Shown: piece after piece, positions 6,637 to 13,664 of the stretch
Numbering within the stretch: the first letter of the stretch is position 1
How the letters are laid out: each line of letters begins with the position of its first letter
Assembly (NCBI GenBank): GCA_023129355.1
Contig: JAGMCC010000012.1
Span: 1 to 14,980 of the forward strand
Length of the DNA: 14,980 nucleotides
From: Dehalococcoidia bacterium
Lineage (GTDB): Bacteria; Chloroflexota; Dehalococcoidia; E44-bin15
Reading direction: 5' to 3'
Notes under the pieces: model-generated
Databases searched by the model: none
Seen by the model: only the letters and a program-made list of their open reading frames with translations
What the model was told of the DNA's origin: nothing
Position numbers and translations under genes: made by a program

Positions 6637-7835
6637 TGGAATATGCAGAGATCCTCCACCGTTGTTTTAGATGCGGGTACTGCAAGCTGCCTAGCAGCTA
6701 CCAGGACTTGAATTGTCCATCTTACTTGAAGTTCCGTTTCGAGACCTACTCGCCAGGCGGCCGTATGTGGCTTCTGCGGGAGTGGCTTGATGGAGGTATT
6801 AAAACAAGTGAGCGATTCCAGGAGATACTCTACTCATGCACAGCGTGCGGTAATTGTGTAGAGCATTGCATATTCCCCAAGTTCAAGGCGGACCTGCTAA
6901 ATGCGTTTACAGCAGGAAGGGTTGAACTGGTAGACAGGGGTGTATTGCCTAGGCTGGTTTCACGCTATTTCAAAGCTATCTACAATTACGGAAACCCCTA
7001 TAAACTGCTCAAAGAAGAGCGAGGAAAGTGGGCAGAGGGCTTGGACATTGAGATATATAAAGACCATGAGCACCTGTTTTATGTCGGCTGTGCTGGGTCA
7101 CACGATGAACGCGGCCAAAAAATGACAAGAGCTGTGGCAAGCCTTATGAAAAGATTGGATGTTTCTTTTGGTATACTTGGGGCGGACGAGATCTGTGATG
7201 GTAATGAAGTCAGGGTCATGGGAGAAGAAGGTCTATTCGAGCACCTAGCCAAGCAAAACATTGAAACATTCCAAAAGGCTGGTGTTAATAAAATAATCAC
7301 CCTCTCGCCTCACGCCTACCACGCCATGAAGAACTATTATCCTTTCTTTGGAGGCAGTTTCCAGGTTCTGCACTACACTCAGATACTTGCCGGCCTCATT
7401 GGGAAAGCAGGTTTTACCATGCCGAGCAAGCCGCTAAAGGTCACCTTCCACGACCCATGTTACCTTGGGCGACACAACAATGATTACTTTACGCCTAGGG
7501 TTGTGCTTGGCGCTATTCCAGGGGTTGAGATTGTGGAGATGGATCGGTCCAAGGTGGATTCGCTCTGCTGCGGCGGAGGCGGCGGCAACTTCTTCACCGA
7601 TATACTGGGTGGTGGGCCTGACAGTTCTTCAAGGGTCAGGGCTAGAGAGGCGGCTGAGACTGGCGCAGAGGTCCTCGCAGTTGCATGTCCAAAATGCGCC
7701 AAGATGCTCGATGATGCCATCAAGGCGGAGGATATGGAGGAAAAATTGCGGGTAATGGATTCGGCGGAGATTCTCATCGAACGATTGGTACAAGCCAATG
7801 AAGAAAATGAGACTGCAACATCCGTTTCTCGCTAA
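6636..7835 (+). CDS. HdrD/GlpC-like Fe-S oxidoreductase subunit with one degenerate CCG domain
   Basis: This 399-residue protein has two N-terminal [4Fe-4S] sites (C10, C13, C16, C27; and C68, C71, C74, C78) followed by two cysteine-rich domains, as in HdrD, GlpC and GlcF. The second domain is intact: HDPCYLGRHNN, C311-C312-G with a glycine run, and C351-P-K-C354. The first has lost ligands: after C152 the expected CCG reads C187-D-G, and the expected CPHC reads S224-P-H-A227. It would likely hold one special cluster rather than two. It starts inside the stop of the FAD gene (TGATG) and closes the operon. It probably connects the flavoprotein to a quinone, ferredoxin or ETF-like partner not encoded here. 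Confidence 0.88.
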   Translation: MEYAEILHRCFRCGYCKLPSSYQDLNCPSYLKFRFETYSPGGRMWLLREWLDGGIKTSERFQEILYSCTACGNCVEHCIFPKFKADLLNAFTAGRVELVDRGVLPRLVSRYFKAIYNYGNPYKLLKEERGKWAEGLDIEIYKDHEHLFYVGCAGSHDERGQKMTRAVASLMKRLDVSFGILGADEICDGNEVRVMGEEGLFEHLAKQNIETFQKAGVNKIITLSPHAYHAMKNYYPFFGGSFQVLHYTQILAGLIGKAGFTMPSKPLKVTFHDPCYLGRHNNDYFTPRVVLGAIPGVEIVEMDRSKVDSLCCGGGGGNFFTDILGGGPDSSSRVRAREAAETGAEVLAVACPKCAKMLDDAIKAEDMEEKLRVMDSAEILIERLVQANEENETATSVSR

Positions 7836-7894
7836 GTGATTTTCTCCAAGAACAGGGATTACGTCTTCTCACCGAGTACCGCGTCGCACAGAAG

Positions 7895-8113
7895 TCACAC
7901 CCAAATCACAGATATTAAAAAAAGGGCCCCAAAGGCTACAATAACATCGGTTGAGGGTCTTTGTGATGACTCCTCCGCTAGTCGAAATTGGGGAGCGATA
8001 AAGACACCAAGTCGGGGTATTGAAATGGGGTTTTTTCCGTTCCCCACGTTTGGGAGATTTCCTCGGTAATTACCGGGCAGGGGGTCGTGGGTTCGAATCA
8101 CATCACCCGCTCC
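7895..8113 (+). repeat. Diverged direct repeat, copy B, with tRNA-Gly-like 3' end
   Basis: This is the partner of 3814-4033, in the same orientation and 4081 bases away. The first 22 bases (7895-7916) are identical to copy A. The 3' end GTGGGTTCGAATC then CACCCGC and TCCA looks like the 3' part of a tRNA-Gly including its CCA, but with the GCGGGTG-type acceptor; copy A matches the GCGGGAG type. The T-stem has one mismatch and there is no tRNA 5' half. GGAGCG at 7992-7997 pairs with CGCTCC at 8108-8113 and spans 122 bases, exactly as in copy A. Confidence 0.75.
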
Positions 8114-8280
8114 ATAGTATGTCTTTTATTTAACGCTTTGCTCAAATTTTAGCATCTTCTTTTTCCTTTCCTTTGACCTTGAACATCACTGCCATAGCTT
8201 CTTCTTGAAAGGCACATCTCCACGGGGGCAAGTGGAGTCAAAGGCGTAATGTCGCCTTGACGCTTCCGCCTCAAACATGA

Positions 8281-8309
8281 TTGACTCTATTGCGCAAGAG
8301 AATTAGAAT
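8281..8309 (+). promoter_or_regulatory. Sigma70-type promoter of the kor operon
   Basis: TTGACT at 8281-8286 and TAGAAT at 8304-8309 are each one base off consensus and are 17 bp apart. Transcription would start near 8316, about 30 bases before the ATG at 8347 and ahead of the AGGAGG ribosome binding site. Its match and position are good; activity is inferred. Confidence 0.6.
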
Positions 8310-8346
8310 TGACAGTTGTAATGGGGGATTCGAGGAGGCCGCTCAC

Positions 8347-8583
8347 ATGAGTTCTGGAAAAACGGGGTCTAAGATTAAGGGATATATTGAAATTGACCAG
8401 GAGCTTTGCAAGGGCTGCCAAATCTGCATAGCCTTCTGCCCTAAGGATGTGATTTCTCTATCCGATAAATTGAATTCCAGTGGCTATTTACCAGTTCTGT
8501 TCAATGATAGCGGCGAATGTACCGGCTGTGCTATCTGTGCGGTAGTGTGTCCGGAAGTGGCAATAGAGGTTTACCGTGGCTAA
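8347..8583 (+). CDS. korD: 2-oxoacid:ferredoxin oxidoreductase delta subunit (2[4Fe-4S] ferredoxin)
   Basis: This 78-residue protein carries two complete ferredoxin motifs (C21, C24, C27, C31-P and C58, C61, C64, C68-P) and would move electrons from the TPP subunit to free ferredoxin. The ATG at 8347 is chosen over an upstream in-frame TTG at 8281 because AGGAGG at 8333-8338 precedes it by 8 bases and the TTG lies inside the promoter. It overlaps the alpha subunit gene by 8 bases. Size and position at the head of an alpha-beta-gamma set identify it as the delta subunit. Confidence 0.92.
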   Translation: MSSGKTGSKIKGYIEIDQELCKGCQICIAFCPKDVISLSDKLNSSGYLPVLFNDSGECTGCAICAVVCPEVAIEVYRG

Positions 8584-9652
8584 GGTTCTCATGAGTGGAA
8601 ATAGCACGATTGGAGAAGCAGCCATCAGGGCTGGCTGTCAGTGCTATTTTGGTTACCCCATCACCCCTCAGAATGAACTGACCGAATATATGGCTGCCCA
8701 CTTGGGCAGAAAGAAGGGGTGCTCTTTTATTCAGGCAGAAAGCGAGATTGCGGCCATAAATATGGTATACGGAGCCAGTCTGGTCGGTGCCAGAGCGATG
8801 ACCTCCTCATCCAGTCCTGGAATCAGCCTGAAGCAGGAAGGGATCTCTTATTTGGCAGCTTGCGAACTCCCAGCGGTTATCGTCAATATGTCTAGAGGCG
8901 GGCCGGGGTTGGGAAGTATATCTGCCTCTCAATCGGACTATTTTCAGGCTACGCGGGGCGGAGGCCACGGAGACTACCGGACTATAGTTCTGGCGCCATC
9001 ATCGGGACAAGAGCTGGCGGATCTCACCCACCGCGCATTTGACCTTGCCGATAAGTATCAGATTCCTGTAATCATTCTTGGAGATGGCATGCTGGGGCAG
9101 ATGATGGAACCGGTAGAATTCAAGCATGAAGCTCCTGAAGAATTGCCGATCAGAGGCAATGCATTGAGGGGGGCAAAAGGACGGCCAAGCAGGATTATCA
9201 AAACCTTTACCTCAAAGCCCACCGAGCTGGAGGAGATAAACTGGAGTTTGTTTAGAAGATACCAATTGATCAGGAAAGAAGAGACTGCCTTCGAAACCTT
9301 TCTGGTTGAAGATGCCAAGCTAATAGTGGTTGCCTTCGGGATAGCAGCCCGGATTGCCAAAGGGGCAATCAAGAATGCACGGACAAATGGCATGAGAGTA
9401 GGAATGTTGAGGCCCGTTACCCTATGGCCATTTCCTTCCGAAAAGGTGAAAGAGTTGGCTAAAAGGACAAGACATTTTCTCGTCTTTGAAATGAATATGG
9501 GCCAGATGATAGAAGATGTGCAACTGGCATTGGAAGGCAAAGGGGAAGTTTCCTTCTATGGCAGGCCCGGAGGCGTCATCCCCACGCCCAGCGAGGTTCT
9601 CCGAGTAGTCTCACGCCTTTATCATCAGAAAGGTTTGGAGTCGGGGAAATGA
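8576..9652 (+). CDS. korA: 2-oxoacid:ferredoxin oxidoreductase alpha subunit
   Basis: This 358-residue subunit matches the alpha chain of the KorA/VorB group, without the fused gamma domain found in longer versions. Recognisable parts are GYPITPQNE at residues 26-34, QAESEIAAINMVYGAS, TSSSSPGISL, SRGGPGLG and HGDYRTIVLAPSS. The complex converts a 2-oxo acid plus CoA to acyl-CoA, CO2 and reduced ferredoxin. Translation starts at a GTG that overlaps the end of the delta gene; GAGG lies just upstream at 8566-8569. Its stop overlaps the beta start (ATGA). The separate four-subunit layout is shared by enzymes for 2-oxoglutarate and for branched-chain 2-oxo acids, so the substrate is not certain; the Liv genes downstream favour branched-chain acids slightly. 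Confidence 0.92.
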   Translation: MAKVLMSGNSTIGEAAIRAGCQCYFGYPITPQNELTEYMAAHLGRKKGCSFIQAESEIAAINMVYGASLVGARAMTSSSSPGISLKQEGISYLAACELPAVIVNMSRGGPGLGSISASQSDYFQATRGGGHGDYRTIVLAPSSGQELADLTHRAFDLADKYQIPVIILGDGMLGQMMEPVEFKHEAPEELPIRGNALRGAKGRPSRIIKTFTSKPTELEEINWSLFRRYQLIRKEETAFETFLVEDAKLIVVAFGIAARIAKGAIKNARTNGMRVGMLRPVTLWPFPSEKVKELAKRTRHFLVFEMNMGQMIEDVQLALEGKGEVSFYGRPGGVIPTPSEVLRVVSRLYHQKGLESGK

Positions 9653-10404
9653 GAAAGGTTTACACCCGACCCAGGTTGCTAAAAAGAGTCCCTTTCCATT
9701 ACTGTCCGGGATGTGGGCATTCCGTTGTCCATAGGGTTATGACTGAGCTGATTGACGAAATGAATCTCGGGGATAGGATTATCGGTATTCCCCCGCCGGG
9801 TTGTTCGGTCTTCGCCTACCACTATTTTGATGTAGATATGGCGGAATCGGCCCATGGCAGAGGAGCGGCGGTGGCTACAGGCATAAAAAGGGCATTTCCT
9901 GAGGCAATAGTATTTACCTATCAGGGAGATGGCGATCTTGCTGCCATAGGCACTGCTGAGACCATACATGCCGCCAACAGGGGAGAAAGAATAACCGCCA
10001 TATTCATCAACAACGCTGTCTACGGAATGACCGGGGGGCAGATGGCCCCAACTACCCTCTCAGACCAGGTGACCACCACTACACCTTACGGACGGGATAC
10101 AAAAATAGAAGGGTATCCTATCAGAATGAGCGAAATTGTAGCTTTGATTAGAGGTGCGGTATATATTGAGCGGACTGCGGTGAACTCTCCGGCCAACATT
10201 AGAAAGACGAAAAAGGCCATCCGCAAGGCATTCCAAGCCCAGATCGACGATCTTGGTTTCTCTCTGGTGGAAATACTCTCTCCGTGTCCCACCAACTGGA
10301 GGATGACCCCGTTGGAATCGTGGCAGTGGATCGACAAAGTAATGACCAAAGAGTTCCCTTTGGGGGTAATCAAGGATATAACTGGAAAAAACGATGCTGA
10401 TTAA
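9649..10404 (+). CDS. korB: 2-oxoacid:ferredoxin oxidoreductase beta subunit (TPP-binding)
   Basis: This 251-residue subunit binds thiamine pyrophosphate and Mg: GDGD at 93-96 followed by N121-N122, then AVYGMTGGQMAPTT. An early CPGCGH (19-24) and PPPGCS are usual for KorB/VorA. It forms the catalytic core with the alpha chain. The ATGA overlap with alpha and an 11-base overlap with gamma imply translational coupling and one complex in the cytoplasm. The family call is firm, the substrate is not. Confidence 0.93.
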   Translation: MRKVYTRPRLLKRVPFHYCPGCGHSVVHRVMTELIDEMNLGDRIIGIPPPGCSVFAYHYFDVDMAESAHGRGAAVATGIKRAFPEAIVFTYQGDGDLAAIGTAETIHAANRGERITAIFINNAVYGMTGGQMAPTTLSDQVTTTTPYGRDTKIEGYPIRMSEIVALIRGAVYIERTAVNSPANIRKTKKAIRKAFQAQIDDLGFSLVEILSPCPTNWRMTPLESWQWIDKVMTKEFPLGVIKDITGKNDAD

Positions 10405-10924
10405 AACAATTTTTGCCGGTTTTGGTGGTCAGGGGGTTATGTCCATGGGCCTCAATTTGGCCCAGGCAGCAATGCTAGAGGGAAAGAACGTAACCTATTT
10501 ACCTTCCTATGGCGCTGAAGTTCGCGGGGGCACTGCCAATTGCACGGTAGCGGTATCAGATGAAGAGATTGCATCTCCAGTTGCCTCTTCTCCGGACTTC
10601 ATTATAGCCATGAATCAACCCTCTCTGGTCAGATTTCAAAACCAGATTCAATCAGGTGGTGTACTATTTATCAATTCCTCTCTAATTGAAGCTGAGATCT
10701 CAAGGGGTGATATCGACATTGTCAGAGTTCCGGCAAATAGTATTGCTGAAAAGTTGGGGAGCCCGAGATCCGCCAACATGGTGATGATGGGAGCATTTAC
10801 CAAGAAAAGCAATATCGTTTCCGTTTCGAGCGTAATAGAAGGGCTCAAAAGCGCTTTGAAGGATAAACAAAAACTGATCGCTATCAACGAGAAGGCCTTG
10901 ATGGCAGGATATGATCTGTTATAA
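10394..10924 (+). CDS. korC: 2-oxoacid:ferredoxin oxidoreductase gamma subunit
   Basis: This 176-residue subunit shows the gamma-family start GFGGQGV (9-15), SYGAEVRGG (38-46) and TVAVSDEEIASP, and is of usual length. The gamma chain is thought to help bind CoA and hold the complex together. Its ATG overlaps the end of the beta gene by 11 bases. It completes a delta-alpha-beta-gamma set. A 93-bp gap without obvious signals separates it from the ACT protein gene. Confidence 0.92.
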   Translation: MLIKTIFAGFGGQGVMSMGLNLAQAAMLEGKNVTYLPSYGAEVRGGTANCTVAVSDEEIASPVASSPDFIIAMNQPSLVRFQNQIQSGGVLFINSSLIEAEISRGDIDIVRVPANSIAEKLGSPRSANMVMMGAFTKKSNIVSVSSVIEGLKSALKDKQKLIAINEKALMAGYDLL

Positions 10925-11017
10925 TCAGCGCTGCGGGTTTTGATTACCTGTAGTCTTGGAATGGAAATCTCAATAAGCGCAAAATATCTGGAATGTATAT
11001 CCAATCGGGGGTAAGTC

Positions 11018-11449
11018 ATGTGCGTAAAACAGACTTCGATTAGTCTGGACAATGTGCCGGGGAGGTTCCTGGAGGTGAGCGAATTCCTGGGAGCTGAAGG
11101 AATAAACATCAGGGCCATTTCTGTAGCCGATACATCCGACGTCAGTACCGTGAGGTTTGTAGCGGATGACCCGGAGAAAACCACCAATGTCTTAAGAAGC
11201 CACGGGTACTCTGTGAAAGAAACCGACGTAATAGCAGTAGAGGTACCGGATCATCCCGGTGGCCTTCAAGCCGTACTTAAGCCGCTGAAAAGTGCCAACA
11301 TAAATGTCCACTATCTCTATCCCTATCTGGGCAGGGGAGAAAGCGGGCAGCCCATAATCATGGTGGGCGTGGACAAAACCGATGAGGCGTTGGAGGTTTT
11401 AAAAAAGAACTGGGTTCATACCTTTGGGAAAGAGATTTATGCCCTCTAA
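11018..11449 (+). CDS. Tandem ACT-domain protein
   Basis: This 143-residue protein has two ACT domains, roughly residues 5-70 and 75-140. The first shows DNVPGRFLEVSEFLGAEGINI, and the second VPDHPGGLQAVLKPLKSANINV. ACT domains bind small ligands, usually amino acids, and regulate enzymes or transporters. No catalytic or DNA-binding domain is attached, so it is a free-standing regulator or sensor. A GGGG run lies ahead of the ATG. Similar small double-ACT proteins are known beside 2-oxoacid:ferredoxin oxidoreductases and aryl/acyl-CoA ligases, which is the setting here. The target and ligand are not known. Confidence 0.88.
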   Translation: MCVKQTSISLDNVPGRFLEVSEFLGAEGINIRAISVADTSDVSTVRFVADDPEKTTNVLRSHGYSVKETDVIAVEVPDHPGGLQAVLKPLKSANINVHYLYPYLGRGESGQPIIMVGVDKTDEALEVLKKNWVHTFGKEIYAL

Positions 11450-11480
11450 CGTCGACGAATCGATTACCCCAAGCTAGGCA

Positions 11481-11579
11481 GAAGGCGATTGCCTTCGCCG
11501 CCGAGCTGGCTACGACTGTAGCCGCGCTTCCCCAAGACTTCTCGTGGCTATTTCACTTCCTCCCCGAGTGGCAAATAGC
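11481..11579. other. Cluster of three small hairpins
   Basis: GAAGGC-GATT-GCCTTC (11481-11496) and GGCTAC-GACT-GTAGCC (11508-11523) are perfect 6-bp stems with similar 4-base loops, 11 bases apart. GCTATTT at 11547-11553 pairs with AAATAGC at 11573-11579. No T-run follows the first two, so they are not classic terminators. They lie 30 to 130 bases past the end of the ACT gene and may end or protect its mRNA. Confidence 0.45.
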
Positions 11580-11596
11580 TTCTTAAAAGTCGCCGT

Positions 11597-11755
11597 TCAG
11601 GCTTTTACAAGCACAACCTCCCTTTGCAACTCCGTAACTACATCGTAAAAGCTCATCCGTTCGGCTACATCACCAGCATGACTGCTTGCTGCTCCCACAT
11701 GTCTGGCACAGGAGCGTTGTAGAGGAATTGCTTTAGTCTCTAGGTAGTTGTACAA
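11597..11755 (-). CDS. Possible small ORF or gene remnant, related to the one at 3637-3801
   Basis: From a TTG at 11755 the minus strand reads 52 codons to TGA, with an in-frame stop just before the TTG. The C-terminal part (GDVAERMSFYDVVTELQREVVL) is split here as GDVAERM and DVVTELQREVVL, and matches the minus-strand ORF at 3637-3801, with the same distance to the stop within two codons. No ribosome binding site is clear. Family unknown; it may be a broken gene carried by a dispersed repeat. Confidence 0.3.
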   Translation of the reverse strand: MYNYLETKAIPLQRSCARHVGAASSHAGDVAERMSFYDVVTELQREVVLVKA

Positions 11756-11756
11756 T
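11728..11756 (+). promoter_or_regulatory. Possible promoter of the ligase-liv operon
   Basis: TTGCTT at 11728-11733 and TACAAT at 11751-11756 are 17 bp apart. The -10 box is good (5 of 6) but the -35 box keeps only TTG. It would give a leader of nearly 200 bases before the ATG at 11957. It overlaps the start of the possible minus-strand ORF. Confidence 0.35.
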
Positions 11757-11849
11757 ATCTACATAATGTCTGAAAAGATTGCGTGGCTCGGAGACTACGG
11801 TGTTTCGGTGATGTGGCGCTCTATGATACCGAAGCCGACAGAAAATACC

Positions 11850-11898
11850 AGCGGGCTCGTCATCCCTCTTGCCCGCTGCCAAGGGTAACCCTTTGGCA
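11850..11898 (+). promoter_or_regulatory. Two adjacent leader hairpins
   Basis: AGCGGGC at 11850-11856 pairs with GCCCGCT at 11871-11877. Right after it, TGCCAAGGG (11877-11885) pairs with CCCTTTGGCA (11889-11898) around a TAA loop with one bulged base. Both lie about 60-100 bases before the ligase start. A weak T-rich stretch follows, so an attenuator or terminator is possible. No known riboswitch or T-box motif was recognised. Confidence 0.45.
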
Positions 11899-11956
11899 GG
11901 ACTTCTTCTCCTACAGTGTCGTTCCATCGGCTGAAAGTAAGTTGGGATGGAGGCAT

Positions 11957-13663
11957 ATGGAAGCTAAGGATAAGTACGATGAAAGACCGTGGCTAAAATT
12001 CTATGCTGAAGGAGTTCCGGCAAACGTTGAAATTCCGGAGCGCCCTTTGCCTGAGGTATTTGATGAGATAGCAGACAAATACTCCAGCAGAGCTGCGGTG
12101 ATCTTCTACGGTAATAAGATAAGCTTCGGAAAGTTGAGGGAGGAAGTAGACAGGTTTGCGACAGCCCTCCATGAGTTGGGAATCCAGAAGGGAGATAAAG
12201 TTGCCCTCTACCTGCTCAACAGTCCCCAATTCATCATCGCCTATTTTGGCTCGCTCAAAGCGGGAGCCACGCTGACGCCGATCAGCCCAGTCTATACCAG
12301 CATTGAGGTAAAGCATCAACTTGAAGATAGTGAGGCCAAGTCCATTGTCTGCCAGGATTTCCTTTATGAGAACGTTGAAAGGGCAGGAGCCGGACTCAAG
12401 AATGTCATTCTGACCGGTATCGGGGAGTATTTGCCCCTGTCAAAGAAATTAGCGGGGAAGAGTGTTCTGGGAAGGTATGGTAAGATGGAAGTTCCCAGCC
12501 AGCAGGTTATTGAAAGTCGTGGCTTCCACCAGTTCCAAAAGCTAATAAAGAAATACCCACCGAATCCCCCGAAAATCGAGATCAATGCCAAGGAGGATAT
12601 TGCTGTCCTCCCCTATACCGGAGGAACCACGGGCCTGCCCAAGGGTGCTGTGCTGACCCACTACAATCTGCTCGCCTGTGGGATGCAGGTCCAGGCTTTT
12701 TGGCCCACATTTGAGGAAGGCAAGGAGGTCGTTCCAGCATTGCTGCCCTTTTACCACATATATGGCCAAGTGGTAGTTATGTTGAACGGCCTGATTCTGG
12801 GGTCAACGCTGCTTCTGTTTACCACGCCTGACCTTGAGGAAATCCTATCTGCCATGGAAAGATACAGAGCAACGGTGTTCTACAGTGTGCCAACGGCATA
12901 CCAATTCCTCAAGGACTACGATAAGACTGACAGGTTCAATTGGAAGGGGCTCAAGATGATTACCAGTGGCGCCGATACACTTCATGAGTCAACGGTAAAA
13001 GATTGGGAGCGAAGGACGGGGGCCAAGATCATTGAGGGTTACGGCTTGACTGAGTGTAGCGCTGTATCTCACGTCAACCCTTGGGGAAGGCCAAAGGTAG
13101 GTTCATTTGGGGTTCCGATACCCAACGTCGGGGCAGCAGTAGTTAACCATGAAACCGGCGAGTACCTTCCTCCCGGGGAGGTCGGTGAACTACTCATCGA
13201 GGGGCCAAACATTATGAAGGGCTACTGGAAGAGGCCGGAAGACACGAGGGAAAGCTTAATTGAGCTGGATGGCAGGACGTGGCTCAGAACGGGCGACTTG
13301 GTCAGGATGGATGATGAGGGCTACTTCTTCTTCTATGATCGGAAGAAGGATTTGATCAAGTACAAGGGCTATTCCGTCTTTGCCCGGGAGATAGAGGAGG
13401 TCCTGCACCAGCATCCAAAGGTCAAGACGGCGGGTGTCCTGGGGGTTCCCGATCCCGACGTGGGACAGTTGATCAAGGCGATCGTGGTACTCGAAACCGA
13501 CGCAAGAGGGAAAGTGACCGAAGAGGAAATAATCAAATACTGTAAGGAGAATCTGGCCCATTACAAGGTCCCAAAGATCGTTGAATTCAGAGGTGAGCTC
13601 CCAAAGACAGACGTGGGAAAGGTGTCGCACAGGGAACTCAGGGAAGAGCTGGAGGAGGAATGA
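11957..13663 (+). CDS. Acyl-CoA synthetase (AMP-forming, FadD-like)
   Basis: This 568-residue enzyme activates a carboxylic acid with ATP to an acyl-AMP and then to acyl-CoA. All core motifs are present: the phosphate loop YTGGTTGLPKG from residue 220, GYGLTE at 361-366, LRTGDL with the following DRKKDLIKYKGY hinge, and the catalytic lysine K555 in KTDVGKVS. The ATG at 11957 gives the usual FadD length and has GGAGG at 11949-11953, though only 3 bases away; the frame extends to 11783 without homology. The livG-like gene starts one base after its stop, so ligase and transporter are one operon. A medium or long fatty acid or an aromatic or branched acid could be the substrate; sequence does not decide. 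Confidence 0.9.
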   Translation: MEAKDKYDERPWLKFYAEGVPANVEIPERPLPEVFDEIADKYSSRAAVIFYGNKISFGKLREEVDRFATALHELGIQKGDKVALYLLNSPQFIIAYFGSLKAGATLTPISPVYTSIEVKHQLEDSEAKSIVCQDFLYENVERAGAGLKNVILTGIGEYLPLSKKLAGKSVLGRYGKMEVPSQQVIESRGFHQFQKLIKKYPPNPPKIEINAKEDIAVLPYTGGTTGLPKGAVLTHYNLLACGMQVQAFWPTFEEGKEVVPALLPFYHIYGQVVVMLNGLILGSTLLLFTTPDLEEILSAMERYRATVFYSVPTAYQFLKDYDKTDRFNWKGLKMITSGADTLHESTVKDWERRTGAKIIEGYGLTECSAVSHVNPWGRPKVGSFGVPIPNVGAAVVNHETGEYLPPGEVGELLIEGPNIMKGYWKRPEDTRESLIELDGRTWLRTGDLVRMDDEGYFFFYDRKKDLIKYKGYSVFAREIEEVLHQHPKVKTAGVLGVPDPDVGQLIKAIVVLETDARGKVTEEEIIKYCKENLAHYKVPKIVEFRGELPKTDVGKVSHRELREELEEE

Positions 13664-13664
13664 G

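Larger units (their letters stand above)
7836..8346. other. 511-bp intergenic region between the FAD/Fe-S operon and the kor operon
   Basis: It holds repeat copy B (7895-8113) and a promoter at 8281-8309. Between them, 8114-8280 starts with a T-rich run and shows no credible gene or clear terminator. No terminator is evident directly after the stop at 7835. Confidence 0.65.
11450..11956. other. 507-bp intergenic region ahead of the acyl-CoA synthetase gene
   Basis: It contains a cluster of small hairpins (11481-11579), a possible minus-strand ORF (11597-11755), a possible promoter (11728-11756) and a leader with two adjacent hairpins (11850-11898). An open frame upstream of and in phase with the ligase (from 11783) has no family resemblance and is better read as untranslated leader. 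Confidence 0.6.

Noticed and set aside
7895..8101. Minus-strand 68-codon open frame across repeat B.
   Set aside because: The same frame in repeat A is broken by two stops, and its start reads through the antisense of the tRNA-like T-arm; it is better explained by the repeat.
8142..8280. Minus-strand frames (ending in TGA at 8144-8142) that look like a frameshifted protein tail.
   Set aside because: About 30 codons, no strong start or ribosome binding site, and no second copy to support coding.
8309..8314. TTGACA as an alternative -35 box for the kor operon.
   Set aside because: No acceptable -10 box lies 16-18 bp downstream; the pair at 8281/8304 fits better.
11783..11956. 58-codon N-terminal extension of the acyl-CoA synthetase.
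   Set aside because: It has no resemblance to the family and overlaps leader hairpins; the ATG at 11957 gives normal length and has a GGAGG.
13581..13664. 28-codon N-terminal extension of LivG inside the ligase gene.
   Set aside because: It would overlap the ligase end by 83 bases; the GTG at 13665 follows a strong ribosome binding site and gives the usual 255 residues.
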